64,000 nt of DNA from Euglena gracilis. Taxonomy: Eukaryota > Euglenida > Euglenophyceae > Euglenales. Numbering within the stretch: position 1 is the first letter of the stretch; each line of letters begins with the position of its first letter. This document shows positions 23,634-36,100 of this stretch, piece after piece. The notes below the pieces were generated by a model, which saw only the letters and a program-made list of their open reading frames with translations, was not told the DNA's origin and made no database searches. The DNA lies in contig CP154954.1 in assembly GCA_039621445.1 (NCBI GenBank), positions 22,642,954 to 22,706,953 on the forward strand. The letters run 5' to 3'. The position numbers were made by a program, and so were the translations under genes.

Positions 23634-24748
23634 CTACCCAGGGGCCTGGATGTCAGGGCTTCCCTCTACCCTTTGTCCTGCAATGGACAAGGACGGAGGA
23701 ATGGGATTTGACTGGGTGCCATACCCTTTGGATGTCCAGGAACTTCTCCATACTTGGCTGCCATAACCTCTTCTTCCACCCTTGAATCCTCCTTTGAAAC
23801 CTTTGAATACTGCTTTGAATTTATAGCCTCGGCTTCCTGTGGTGGTGGGAAAATGCCACCATTCCACCCTACCCACCAGTGTGTTCATACAAGCACTGTT
23901 CAGCTTCTGCTGAGTCTTCACCACTTGAAGATCCTCTTTTGAAAAAAAATATTTGATCTCGAAGGTATTGCTCCAGGTATGCTTCGACGTTTCCGTTATC
24001 GTAGAAGGCCTTGCTCCAACTCCGCCATGGCGAAGAAGAGTTGCTGGGAGAGGACTCGATAGTCCTCTGGGAATGCATCCACTTGACTGTAGATGGTTGC
24101 CATCATTGTCGTCAAATGGATGATCTTATATTGTACCCATTTGAGCCTCTTGTCCATTGGGGCCTTGGCGTCTTGGTTGTGGTTGTTGTCTTCAGCTCGC
24201 GTTTTTAGGCCGTGAAAGAGGGGCAACTCGTTCAGGACTTGTTTCCAGGGAAACTTTGTACCTGCCGCCGCCTGCTTGAGGCCGGCCGACAGCTCCTGTG
24301 GAAGTGGAATCATATCCTCTTGCTAGGGGAGCCTCTCCGCTGTTGTCCCCGCCGCCACCTCTTCCTCGTCCTCCTTGTCGTCTTCTGCCATCGCGGCGCT
24401 TGTCGCGACCTTTTGCTTCCCTTTTTTCTTGGCGGTGGTGACTTCCAGCAGCGTTGTCCACGTGTCGGCCAGCCTGAAGGCACACTCTCCAGCTCTCTCG
24501 CTCAGATCCAACTGCAGCACTTCAATCTCACGTACCAAGTCGAGGGAGAAGAAGAAGGACATGAGGTACTCCACCCACCTGACTAGGGATATGCCGCTGA
24601 TAGCTCTCAGCTCCTTCGCCGCCCTCACAGTATTCCAGCCTCCTCCTTGCCAACGCAAGCCTGCCGTCAAAACTCTTTGAACATCTTCCACAGAGGTGTC
24701 TCGCAGAAACCCTACACCAGGTCTGTGTTCAAAAAGAAAGTACCCCAT
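23634..24748 (-). pseudogene. Putative Gag of the DIRS-type element, frameshifted
   Basis: Three overlapping minus-strand frames precede the RT. The first (24748-24323) holds WVEYLMSFFFSLDLVREIE, RLADTWTTLLEV and an acidic AEDDKEDEEE stretch. The second (24313-23996) holds ELSAGLKQAAAGTKFPWKQV. The third (24078-23869) holds YDNGNVEAYLEQYLRDQ. No motif was recognised; position directly upstream of RT on the same strand suggests Gag. The segment 24281-24511 is duplicated at 26078-26301. Confidence 0.42.
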
Positions 24749-24839
24749 GCACTGTTGTACTTCGCTCCGTCTTCAGATAGTAAATCCAGAATTGTGAAAC
24801 TCATTCTGTCGTTCGAAGGACGATTATGATCCGCCAAAT

Positions 24840-25460
24840 CGGGCAACAAAAAGCAGTAAGAAAGACCCCTCGAAAAAAATCAAACAACACGCCGGCAAAA
24901 GAAGCAGGACCTCACCCCCAGAGTGTGCGCAGCGCGAATGGTCAGACCGAGGGCGAAGGAAGGGAAGTAGAGGGCGGCGTAGAAGCACCAAGTGAGGCCA
25001 TGCCGTGCTGTGGTTTTTTTTGGACGGAACGGTTTTCGGAAAGACAGTTATTTTTGCACACTTCTTTAAAAAACCAACCAGGGGGGGCGGGGCACCGCCG
25101 GTGGATACCTCGGGCTCCGCACGTTGCCCTTGCGAGGCCATGCCTTGTTCACCGGCGGTGTTGTTTGTATTTGCTTGCGCCCGCTGGGCTAGGAGTCCCT
25201 GCTTAGTGCCTTGTTTCGCCAGAATTTGGCTGTTTCCTAATTTGCTCTTCGACACCCAGAAGAAAGGAACAAATACCTCATCAATTGAGAAAAGGAGAAG
25301 ACAATCAATCAGTTCAAATTATCCAGAAAGTCACGCTCGTTCAGAACCTCAGATCAAAAGATGTTTTTTTTGAAAGAATCCAATGAAAGATGCAACTTCA
25401 AGGAAGCACAGCACTGTAAACCATCAAGAGGAAGCAGCAGCAGCAGCTGGACTACCTGAC
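24840..25460. other. Repeat-derived DNA, no gene seen
   Basis: 24840-24960 matches the 20320-20660 region in inverted orientation (GTGTTGTTTGATT, CACACTCTGGGGG). The rest shows no recognisable gene. Confidence 0.45.
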
Positions 25461-25467
25461 GACGCGG

Positions 25468-26077
25468 GTGGACTGTGGCGAACCGTGGCTTCCCCCTCCC
25501 CGAAATAAATTTCCCCCACATAAATTTCCACAACCCAAAACCCAGAAAGTTATTGTCACGGACCCTGGCAGACAGTGGTCAGAAAACCACACAAGGGGCA
25601 GAAGCAACAACCACCAGGCCGCTACGGCAATTGGATACAGGCGCATGAGGGCCAACATTACTCAACACACAACGCATCCAAACGGGGAAATGGCAGCCAA
25701 AACCTTCCAAGCCATGAAGGCAACAAAGGCCATGACTGCACAACCGACCATGAAGGCATCTGCAGCTACAAAGGTAGCTGGAACAAAGGCCAAGGGGGCC
25801 ACCAGCACCAAGACCCCACAGGACATGGCAGGGGCAGAAAAGGTAAACACCCTGCACACTTTCTCACTCACATCACCCCTCAGGGGTCAAGGGTGGGGCC
25901 CCAAGAACCCCTCAAGATTTACAGTCGGCTTGGCAGCCCCAAACCCCTTCAGGCGTAAAGGAGTGGCTACCAGAGGCCCCGCAAGATTTTCAACGGGCAT
26001 GGCGTCCCAGATCAAAAGAAAAGTCAATGGGGACTGTCAAAATTTTAAGAAGGCCAATGAAGCCAAGATTGACACAG
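25468..26077 (+). CDS. Unidentified Gly/His/Gln-rich or Lys/Thr-rich open frames
   Basis: Two overlapping plus frames are open. One (25575-25958) encodes G/H/N/Q-rich peptide such as KGSWNKGQGGHQHQDPTGHG; the other (25468-26313) encodes KATKAMTAQPTMKASAATK. Neither resembles a known domain. The first recalls nucleic-acid-binding Gag tails, but that is only composition. The sequence then runs into the duplicated Gag segment at 26078, which is in the opposite sense. Confidence 0.25.
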
Positions 26078-26301
26078 GCCGACAGCTCCTGTGGAAGTGG
26101 AATCATATCCTCTTGCTAGGGGAGCCTCTCCGCTGTTGTCTCCGCCGCCGCCTCTTCCTCGTCCTCCTTGTCATCTTCTGCCATCGCGGCGCTTGTCGCG
26201 ACCTTTTGCTTCCTTTTTTTCTCGGCGGTGGTGACTTCCAGCAGCGTTGTCCACGTGTCGGCCAGCCTGAAGGCACACTCTCCAGCTCTCTCGCTCAGAT
26301 A
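26078..26301 (-). repeat. Second copy of a Gag segment (matches 24281-24511)
   Basis: Nearly identical to 24281-24511 in the same orientation, including the acidic AEDDKEDEEE coding stretch and LSERAGECAFRLADTWTTLL. It stops exactly at CTCGCTCAGAT, where the LTR-like repeat begins. Confidence 0.75.
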
Positions 26302-26597
26302 GTGTACGTCTGATTCCCCTTTTCCCCAAAAGCTTCGCTTTCGCCTTGGTGCGGACCTACTTGGGTCAGGAAAATCAGAGTAACAAAAAACCCTTTTCCC
26401 ACTTCCCGAAGCAAAGCACAGGGAGCAGACAGGAAAAGAATAACGGACTGTAATAAGTCCGAGGAAGAAAGGCAAAACAATAATATAAAAGAATACCACC
26501 TGTGGAGTTAGAAAGGGGGAGTGAGAAGATCCTAATAGGATCTGCTCTCATGCCTACTTCCTTGTCGGAAGGGCAGAGAGCATACGCCTGGTACACA
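26302..26597 (-). repeat. LTR-like repeat, copy 1
   Basis: About 85% identical by eye to 41694-41995. On the minus strand it opens TGTGTACCAGGCGTATGC and closes ...CAGACGTACAC, so it has short GTGTAC/GTACAC terminal inverted repeats. It contains two hairpins: CGGACT-GTAATA-AGTCCG (26444-26461) and AGATCC-TAATA-GGATCT (26527-26543). It could be a solo LTR or the 3' LTR of the gag element at 37380-41340. Confidence 0.6.
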
Positions 26598-27298
26598 TCC
26601 CCCTCCCAGGGCCATGCCCGATTTCCCTTCTGGACCAGGAATTCTGGTCAGAGGGATGCCGGACACAGACCTGGTCTGTGGGAGGTGTACCGTGACGCAT
26701 TCTCAGGGTCCCCTTTCCATCTCACAGGGGTCCACTCAAAAACGCGGAAGGGAGGGGAACCGAAAAATCCAAAAAAGCGCAAAACGGTTTCACCTATTTT
26801 GCTAGGCTTATGGGTATAGTATATTATAGCCCGCTGGGTAAAATAGGGCTGGCAGGTTTCTTTGCTCAGCAAACCCATCCACCCAGTTTGGGTGTGCCCA
26901 AGGCACTTGGGGTTGGGTCCATGGGCATTCCACGAAAACCCATGGGGAGGGAGTGGAAGGAGGGGGGCACCTGACCAGTCAAACCTGGGCAGGGCACATG
27001 GCCAGTCAAACCTGACCACGCAAACGAAAAATCCTGCTCTACAAAACCAACTGCCGGCAACAGCATTTTGCCCCGGGGGAAATGTAGAGAGGAGTGGGGG
27101 GTTGGCTTAGGCCAGGAAACGTTGTGCTGTCTGGCAGCCTTAAGGCCTCAAACGGCAGAAAACAAAAGGAAAGGAAAAGGTGGGCCTTTGGCCCTGTGCG
27201 CTGCGTGTCGCACGCTCGCGAGAGGGGAGAGGGGAGAGGGGTGTGCGTGCATGCGCACGGAATCCTGCACATGGCAGCATCCCGGTGGGGACTTACTA

Positions 27299-27419
27299 GC
27301 GGCGAATACCGCAAAGGGTCTTCGAAATAGCTGTTCGGGCGAATACCCGAAGCAGGGTAGAGGACAGACAATCTGCCTTTAGGAGTGGTATATACCACGG
27401 AATAAGGCGAATACCTGAT
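27299..27419. other. Cluster of three hairpins with identical CGAATA loops
   Basis: GCGG-CGAATA-CCGC at 27299-27312. CTG/TTCGGG-CGAATA-CCCGAA/CAG with a bulged G at 27331-27355. AT/AGG-CGAATA-CCT/AT with one mismatch at 27402-27419. Between the second and third is the perfect palindrome GTGGTATATACCAC (about 27385-27398). Related hairpins with GTAATA loops occur at 41406 and 41485. Confidence 0.7.
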
Positions 27420-27493
27420 ACTCACTCGTGCAACACGAAGCGAGGGTGAGTCCACTGACTCAGTGATCCTTTCTGATGCATACTAGCAGTCAG

Positions 27494-28723
27494 CTACGTC
27501 GTCTGTGTTTCCACGGAGCCTAGGCTGAGCAGGACATCCTGGACCCAGAGATGGGCGTCCGGAAACACGGAGGTGAGGCAGGTTTCGTCTCCACCTCCTC
27601 CATCCTGTTGCGGTGGGGGAGGATTCCGCCTGTCGGCCACGAGCCTCACCTTTCGGTTTGCCCTGACCGCAGCCAGACAATGGACGGCTGAATAGTCGTG
27701 CATCGTCGCAGGGCCTTTCGGCTGTCCGCCAGTCTGGCCTCCAGCACCACCTCTCGGTGGTTATGTCTCGTCACCGCCTTTGGTAGGGGGCTTATAGGGT
27801 GCAGCACCCGGTTTGCCTCCTTTGGGCTTCGCGCTCCCGGAAACAGGAGGCGACGCCTGCGGTTTACTCCTGTTATTAGGAGCAGATGACGCCGGAGCGG
27901 ACAGTTGCCGTCTTAGCGAAGCGGGCATAATGACCGCTGGGTTGCTCAGGACGATCCGAGGGGTAGGCACTCGTTCATTGGGCTGTTCAGCCGGCCGTCG
28001 TCGAGCAGGTTCATCCTGCCCAACGGGGCGTGGCACTGTGGCCGTCACCGGAATCGGTGCTGCCACAGGCGCTGACATTCCCATTAATACTGATACTGAT
28101 ACTGCAGGGATCCTGCGCGGTGTCGGTGGTGGTGCGGGAATCACCTCCACCTCCATCTCGACATCCGGTCAAGGAGGTTCATCCTACTCTACTGCTGTCG
28201 CCACTGCAACAGGAGGTTGCTCCTCCGTTGTAGCCGGTACGACAGATGTCTTTGTCGGCTGGGGTTCATCCCCTGATGGTGGTTGCACCGCCGGAGGTGG
28301 GGGTGTGAGGGCACCGGCATCTGGTGTCTCCACGACTTCAGTAGCGGAGCCTGATGCTACGTTGCCACCTGGTGGCGTTACCGCAGCAGCCACGGCAATA
28401 ATGCCGGTGACCACAGCGCAGAGCACACGGCCTCGTAAGGAGGTGCGTGCAGTGAGACTGGCAGGTTCCTCGAGGCTATCTTCGAGGACCATACCAACCA
28501 CGTCGGCTTGGGGCTCAGCCATTAGGACAAGCGTTGCAGCCACAGGTATATCCCCCGCGAGTGCTTCATCTGGCCAGCTGTGCCGGAGTAGGCAGAACAG
28601 CGTAGAGGAAATCCCCCACGTGCTCACCCTGCTCCTGAGGGTGTTCCCATCTCCACCTGTCGGTGGACAAACGGAATTTGAAAAAATTTGGAAGAAAAAG
28701 CTACCGACGTTCATGGTGATCAT
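27494..28723 (-). CDS. Unidentified Pro/Ala-rich frames adjoining the satellite
   Basis: Minus-strand frames 28723-28184 and 28156-27761 are in phase but separated by two stops; 27703-27494 is a third, overlapping one. They encode Pro/Ala/Val/Thr-rich sequence (AVTPPGGNVASG, PPPPAVQPPSGDEPQP, APPPTPRRIPAVSVS) without a known domain. The first frame begins inside the edge of the 91-bp satellite. Possibly the remnant of a retroelement protein whose other end lies beyond the satellite; no function is assigned. Confidence 0.3.
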
Positions 28724-31700
28724 GACTCCGCTCCCAGCTTCCGCGATTCAGATCATGAACACTCACGAATATGAAAATTTTTCACGAGAAGAGCGACAAA
28801 AATCATGGTAATCATGATTCCAATCACGATTTCCGCGATTCAGATCGCGACATTCGCGAATCTGAAAATTTTTTTCGCAGGAAATGCGACGGATTTCATG
28901 GTAATCATGATTCGAATCGCGATTTCCGCGATTCAGATCGCGGCATTCGCGGATCTGAAAATTTTTCGCGGGAAATGCGACGGAAATCATGGTAATCATG
29001 ATTCCGATCGCGATATCCGCGATTCAGATCGCGGCATTCGCGAATCTGAAAATTTTCGCGGGAAATGCGACGGAAATCATGGTAATCATGATTTTGATCA
29101 CGATTTCCGCGACTCAGATCGCGACATTCGCGAATCTGAAAATTTTTCGAGGGAAATGCGACGGAAATCATGGTAATCATGATTCCGATTGCGATTTCCG
29201 CGATTCAGACCGCGACATTCGCGAATCTGAAAATTGTTCGGCAGGAAATGCGACGTATATCATGGTAATCATGATTCCGATCGCGATTTCCGCGAATCTG
29301 AAAAATTTTCGCGGGAAATGCGACGGAAATCATGGTAATCATGATCTTGATCGCGATTTCCGCGATTCAGATCGCGACATTCGCGGATGTGAAAAATTTT
29401 CGCGGGAAATGCGACGGAAATCATGGTAATCATGATTCCGATCGCGATTTCCGCGATTTAGACCGCGACATTCGAAAATCTGAAAAATTTTCGCGGGAAA
29501 TGCGACGGAAATCATGGTAATCATGATTCCGATCGCGATTTCCGCGATTCAGATCGCGACATTCGCGGATGTGAAAAATTTTCGCGGGAAATGCGACGGA
29601 AATCATGGTAATCATGATTCCGATCGCGATTTCCGCGATTTAGACCGCGACATTCGAAAATCTGAAAAATGTTTTCGCGGGAAATGCGACGGATATCATG
29701 GTAATCATGATTCCGATTCCTGATTGCCGGGATTCATATCGCGACATTCGCGAATCTGAAAATTTTTCGCGGGAAATGCGACGGAAATCATGGTAATCAT
29801 GAGTCCGATCGCGATTTCTGCGATTCAGATCACGGCGTTCGCGAATCTGAAAATTTTTCGCGGGAAATGCGACGGAAATCATGGTAATCATGATTCCGAT
29901 CGCGATTTCCGCGACTCAGATCGCGACTTTCGCGAATCTGAAAAAATTTCGCGGGAAATGTGACAGAAATCATGGAAATCATGATTCCGATTGCGATTTC
30001 CGCGATTCAGACCGCGACATTCGCGAATCTGAAAATTTTTCGCGGGAAATGCGACGGATATCATGGTAATCATGATTCCGATCACGATTTCCGCGAATCT
30101 GAAAAATTTTCGCGGGAAATGCGACGGAAATCAATGTAATCATGATTCGAATCGCGATTTCCGCGATTCAGATCGCGGCATTCGCGGATCTGAAAATTTT
30201 TCGCGGGAAATGCGACGGAAATCATGGTGAATCATGATTCCGATCGCGATATCCGCGATTCAGATCGCGACATTCGCGAATCTGAAAATTTTTCGCGGGA
30301 AATGCGACAGAAATCATGGTAATCATGATTCCGTTTGCGATTTCCGCGATTCAGACCGCGACATTCGCGAATCTGAAAATTGTTCGGCAGGAAATGCGAC
30401 GTATATCATGGTAATCATGATTCCGATCGCGATTTCTGCGAATTTGAAAATTTTTCGCGGGAAATGCGACGGAAATCATGGTAATCATGATTCCGATCGC
30501 GATTTCCGCGATTCAGATCGCGACATTCGCGGTTGTGAAACATTTTCGCGGGAAATGCGACGGAAATCATGGTAATCATGATTCCGATCGCTATTTCCGC
30601 GATTCAGACCGCGACATTCGAAAATCTGAAACATTTTTCGCGGGAAATGCGACGGATATCATGGTAATCATGATTCCGATCGTGATTGCCGGGATTCATA
30701 TCGCGATATTCGCGAATCTGAAAATTTTTCGCGGGAAATGCGACGGAAATCATGGTAATCATGATTCCGATCGCGATTTCCGCAACTCAGATCGCGACTT
30801 TCGCGAATCTGAAAAATTTTCGCGGGAAATGCGACGGAAATCATGGAAATCATGATTCCGATTGCGATTTCCGCGATTCAGACCGCGACATTCGCGAATC
30901 TGAAAATTTTTCGTGGGAAATGCGACGGATATCATGGTAATCATGATTCCGATCGCGATTTCCGCGAATCTGAAAAATTTTCGCGGGAAATGCGACGGAA
31001 ATCATGGTAATCGTGATTCCGATCGTGATTGCCGCGATTCATATCGCGACATTCGCGAATCTGAAAATTTTTCGCGGGAAATGCGACGGAAATCATGGTA
31101 ATCATGATTCCTATCGTGATTTCCGCGACTCAGATCGCGACATTCGCGAGTCTGAAAATTTTTCGCGGGAAATGCGACGGAAATCATGGTAATCATGAGT
31201 CCGATCGCGATTTCTGCGATTCAGATCACGGCATTCGTGAATCTGAAAATTTTTCGCGGGAAATGCGACGGAAATCATGGTAATCATGATTCCGATCGCG
31301 ATTTCCGCGATTTAGACCGCGACATTCGAAAATCTGAAAATTTTTTTCGCGGGAAATGCGACAGATATCATGGTAATCATGATTCCGATCGTGATTGCCG
31401 GGATTCATATCGCGACATTCGCGAATCTGAAAATTTTTCGCGGGAAATGCGACGGAAATCATGGTAATCATGAGTCCGATCGCGATTTCTGCGATTCAGA
31501 TCACGGCGTTCGCGAATCTGAAAATTTTTCGCGGGAAATGCGACGGAAATCATGGTAATCATGATTCCGATCGCGATTTCCGCGACTCAGATCGCGACTT
31601 TCGCGAATCTGAAAAAATTTCGCGGGAAATGTGACAGAAATCATGGAAATCATGATTCCGATTGCGATTTCCGCGATTCAGACCGCGACATTCGCGAATC

Positions 31701-34700
31701 TGAAAATTTTTCGCGGGAAATGCGACGGATATCATGGTAATCATGATTCCGATCACGATTTCCGCGAATCTGAAAAATTTTCGCGGGAAATGCGACGGAA
31801 ATCATGGTAATCATGATTCGAATCGCGATTTCCGCGATTCAGATCGCGGCATTCGCGGATCTGAAAATTTTTCGCAAGAAATGCGACGGAAATCATGGTG
31901 AATCATGATTCCGATCGCGATATCCGCGATTCAGATCGCGACATTCGCGAATCTGAAAATTTTTCGCGGGAAATGCGACAGAAATCATGGTAATCATGAT
32001 TCCGTTTGCGATTTCCGCGATTCAGACCGCGACATTCGCGAATCTGAAAATTGTTCGCCAGGAAATGCGACGTATATCATGGTAATCATGATTCCGATCG
32101 CGATTTCCGCGAATTTGAAAATTTTTCGCGGGAAATGCGACGGAAATCATGGTAATCATGATTCCGATCGCGATTTCCGCGATTCAGATCGCGACATTCG
32201 CGGTTGTGAAAAATTTTCGCGGGAAATGCGACGGAAATCATGGTAATCATGATTCCGATCGCTATTTCCGCGATTCAGACCGCGACATTCGAAAATCTGA
32301 AACATTTTTCGCGGGAAATGCGACGGATATCATCGTAATCATGATTCCGATCGTGATTGCCGGGATTCATATCGCGATATTCGCGAATCTGAAAATTTTT
32401 CGCGGGAAATGCGACGGAAATCATGGTAATCATGATTCCGATCGCGATTTCCGCAACTCAGATCGCGAATTTCGCGAACCTGAAAAATTTTCGCGGGAAA
32501 TGCGACGGAAATCATGGAAATCATGATTCCGATTGCGATTTCCGCGATTCAGACCGCGACATTCGCGAATCTGAAAATTTTTCGTGGGAAATGCGACGGA
32601 TATCATGGTAATCATGATTCCGATCGCGATTTCCGCGAATCTGAAAAATTTTCGCGGGAAATGCGACGGAAATCATGGTAATCGTGATTCCGATCGTGAT
32701 TGCCGCGATTCATATCGCGACATTCGCGAATCTGAAAATTTTTCGCGGGAAATGCGACGGAAATCATGGTAATCATGATTCCTATCGTGATTTCCGCGAC
32801 TCAGATCGCGACATTCGCGAATCTGAAAATTTTTCGCGGGAAATGCGACGGAAATCATGGTAATCATGAGTCCGATCGCGATTTCTGCGATTCAGATCAC
32901 GGCATTCGTGAATCTGAAAATTTTCGCGGGAAATGCGACGGAAATCATGGTAATCATGATTCCGATCGCGATTTCCGCGATTTAGACCGCGACATTCGAA
33001 AATCTGAAAAATTTTTTCGCGGGAAATGCGACGGATATCATGGTAATCATGATTCCGATCGTGATTGCCGGGATTCATATCGCGACATTCGCGAATCTGA
33101 AAATTTTTCGCGGGAAATGCGACGGAAATCATGGTAATCATGAGTCCGATCGCGATTTCTGCGATTCAGATCACGGCGTTCGCGAATCTGAAAATTTTTC
33201 GCGGGAAATGCGACGGAAATCATGGTAATCATGATTCCGATCGCGATTTCCGCGACTCAGATCGCGACTTTCGCGAATCTGAAAAAATTTCGCGGGAAAT
33301 GTGACAGAAATCATGGAAATCATGATTCCGATTGCGATTTCCGCGATTCAGACCGCGACATTCGCGAATCTGAAAATTTTTCGCGGGAAATGCGACGGAT
33401 ATCATGGTAATCATGATTCCGATCACGATTTCCGCGAATCTGAAAAATTTTCGCGGGAAATGCGACGGAAATCATGGTAATCATGATTCGAATCGCGATT
33501 TCCGCGATTCAGATCGCGGCATTCGCGGATCTGAAAATTTTTCGCGGGAAATGCGACGGAAATCATGGTGAATCATGATTCCGATCGCGATATCCGCGAT
33601 TCAGATCGCGACATTCGCGAATCTGAAAATTTTTCGCGGGAAATGCGACGGAAATCATGGTAATCATGATTCCGTTTGCGATTTCCGCGATTCAGACCGC
33701 GACATTCGCGAATCTGAAAATTGTTCGGCAGGAAATGCGACGTATATCATGGTAATCATGATTCCGATCGCGATTTCCGCGAATTTGAAAATTTTTCGCG
33801 GGAAATGCGACAGAAATCATGGTAATCATGATTCCGATCGCGATTTCCGCGATTCAGATCGCGACATTCGCGGATGTGAAAAATTTTCGCGGGAAATGCG
33901 ACGGAAATCATGGTAATCATGATTCCGATCGCTATTTCCGCGATTCAGACCGCGACATTCGAAAATCTGAAACATTTTTCGCGGGAAATGCGACAGATAT
34001 CATGGTAATCATGATTCCGATCGTGATTGCCGGGATTCATATCGCGATATTCGCGAATCTGAAAATTTTTCGCGGGAAATGCGACGGAAATCATGGTAAT
34101 CATGATTCCGATCGCGATTTCCGCAACTCAGATCGCGACTTTCGCGAACCTGAAAAATTTTCGCGGGAAATGCGACGGAAATCATGGAAATCATGATTCC
34201 GATCGCGATTTCCGCGATTCAGACCGCGACATTCGCGAATCTGAAAATTTTTCGTGGGAAATGCGACGGATATCATGGTAATCATGATTCCGATCGCGAT
34301 TTCCGCGAATCTGAAAAATTGTCTCGGGAAATGCGACGGAAATCATGGTAATCGTGATTCCGATCGTGATTGCCGGGATTCATATCGCGACATTCGCGAA
34401 TCTGAAAATTTTTCGCGGGAAATGCGACGGAAATCATGGTAATCATGAGTCCGATCGCGATTTCTGCGATTCAGATCACGGCATTCGTGAATCTGAAAAT
34501 TTTTCGCGGGAAATGCGACGGAAATCATGGTAATCATGATTCCGATCGCGATTTCCGCGACTCAGATCGCGACTTTCGCGAATCTGAAAAATTTTCGCGG
34601 GAAATGCGACGGAAATCATGGAAATCATGATTCCGATTGCGATTTCCGCGATTCAGACCGCGACATTCGCGAATCTGAAAATTTTTCGCGGGAAATGCGA

Positions 34701-36100
34701 CGGATATCATGGTAATCATGATTCCGATCGCGATTTCCGCGAATCTGAAAAATTTTTGCGGGAAATGCGACCGAAATCATGGTAATCGTGATTCTGATCG
34801 TGATTGCCGCGATTCATATCGCGACATTCGCGAATCTGAAAATTTTTCGCGGGAAATGCGACGGAAATCATGATTTCCGCGACTCAGATCGCGACATTCG
34901 CGAATCTGAAAATTTTTCACGGGAAATGCGACGGAAATCATGGTAATCATGATTCCGATCGTGATTTCCGCGATTCAGACCGCGACATTCACGAATCTGA
35001 AAATTTTTTCGCGGGAAATGCGACGGATTTCATGGTAATCATGATTCCGATCGTGTCGGCCGCGATTCAGATCGCGACATTGGCGAATCTGAAGATTTTT
35101 CGCGGGAAATGCGACGGAAATCATGGTAATCGTGATTCCGATCGTGATTTCCGCGATTCAGATCGCGACATTCGCGAATCTGAAAATTTTCGCGGGAAAT
35201 GCGACGGAAATCATGGTACTCATGATTCCAGTCGCGATTTCCGCGATTCATATCGCGACATTCGCGAATCTAAAAAATTTTTCGCGGGAAATGCGACGGA
35301 TATCATTGTAATCATGATTCCGATCGCGATTTCCGCGATTCGGATGGCGACATTCGCGAATCTGAAAAATTTTCGCGGGAAATGCGACGGAAGTCATGGT
35401 AATCATGATTCCGATCGTGTTTGCCGCGATTCAGATCGCGACATTCGCGAATCTGAAAATTTTTCGCGGGAAATGCGACAGAAATCATGGTAATCATGAT
35501 TCCGATCGCGATTTTGGCGACTCAGATCGCGACTTTCGCGAGTCTGAAAAATTTTCGCGGGAAATGCGACGGAAATCATGGTAATCATGATTCCGATCGC
35601 GATTTCCGCGACTCAGATCGCGACTTTCGAAATTTGAAAATTTTTCGCGGGATATGCGACGGAAATCATGTCAATCATGATTCCGATCGCGATTTCCGCG
35701 ATTCAGACCGCGACACTCGCGAATCTGAAAAATTTTCGCGGGAAATGCGACGGAAATCATGGTGATCATGATTCCGATCGTGATTGCCGCGATTCATATC
35801 GTGACATTCGCGAATCTGAAAATTTTTGGCAGGAAATGTGACGGAAATCATGGTAATCATGAGTCCGATCGCGATTTCCGTGATTCAGATCACGGCATTC
35901 GCGAATCTGAAAATTTTTCGCGGGAAATTCGACGGAAATCATGGTAATCATGGTTCCGATCGCGATTTCCGCGATTCATATCGCTACATTCGCGAATCTG
36001 AACATTTTTCGCGGGAAATGCGACGGAAATCATGGTAATAATGATTCCTATCGCGATTTCCGCGATTCAGATCGCGGCATTCGCGGTTCTGAAATATTTA
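28711..36100. repeat. 91-bp satellite with 1.67-kb higher-order repeat
   Basis: About 80 monomers of ~91 bp, each with CATGGTAATCATGATTCCGA, TCGCGATTTCCGCGATTCAG and TCGCGGGAAATGCGACGG. Some monomers are 64-65 bp, lacking the ATTCAGATCGCGACATTCGC part. A set of variants (such as the GTGATTGCCGGGATTCATAT, TTCGGCAGG and GGTGAATC variants) recurs every 1670-1671 bp: 29881/31552/33222, 30234/31905/33575 and 30752/32423/34093. The third higher-order unit lacks one monomer (31186 to 34436 is 3250). Since 91 is not a multiple of three, frames rotate, so the many ~62-residue frames are not genes. Confidence 0.95.

Noticed and set aside
24323-24748. Recent tandem duplication of a whole DIRS element, from the repeated Gag segment at 26078
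   Set aside because: Only ~225 bp are shared; sequence on either side differs, and one edge coincides with the LTR-like repeat.
27280-27480. 5S rRNA or SL-RNA gene, because CTTTCTGA at 27468 resembles the leader start
   Set aside because: Only about eight leader bases match, followed by unrelated sequence. The preceding hairpins do not fit 5S rRNA.
28711-36100. Regular direct repeats suggesting a CRISPR array, and dozens of ~62-residue frames
   Set aside because: There are no unique spacers: the whole 91-bp unit repeats, with higher-order periodicity. The unit length is not a multiple of three, so frames rotate and none is conserved.
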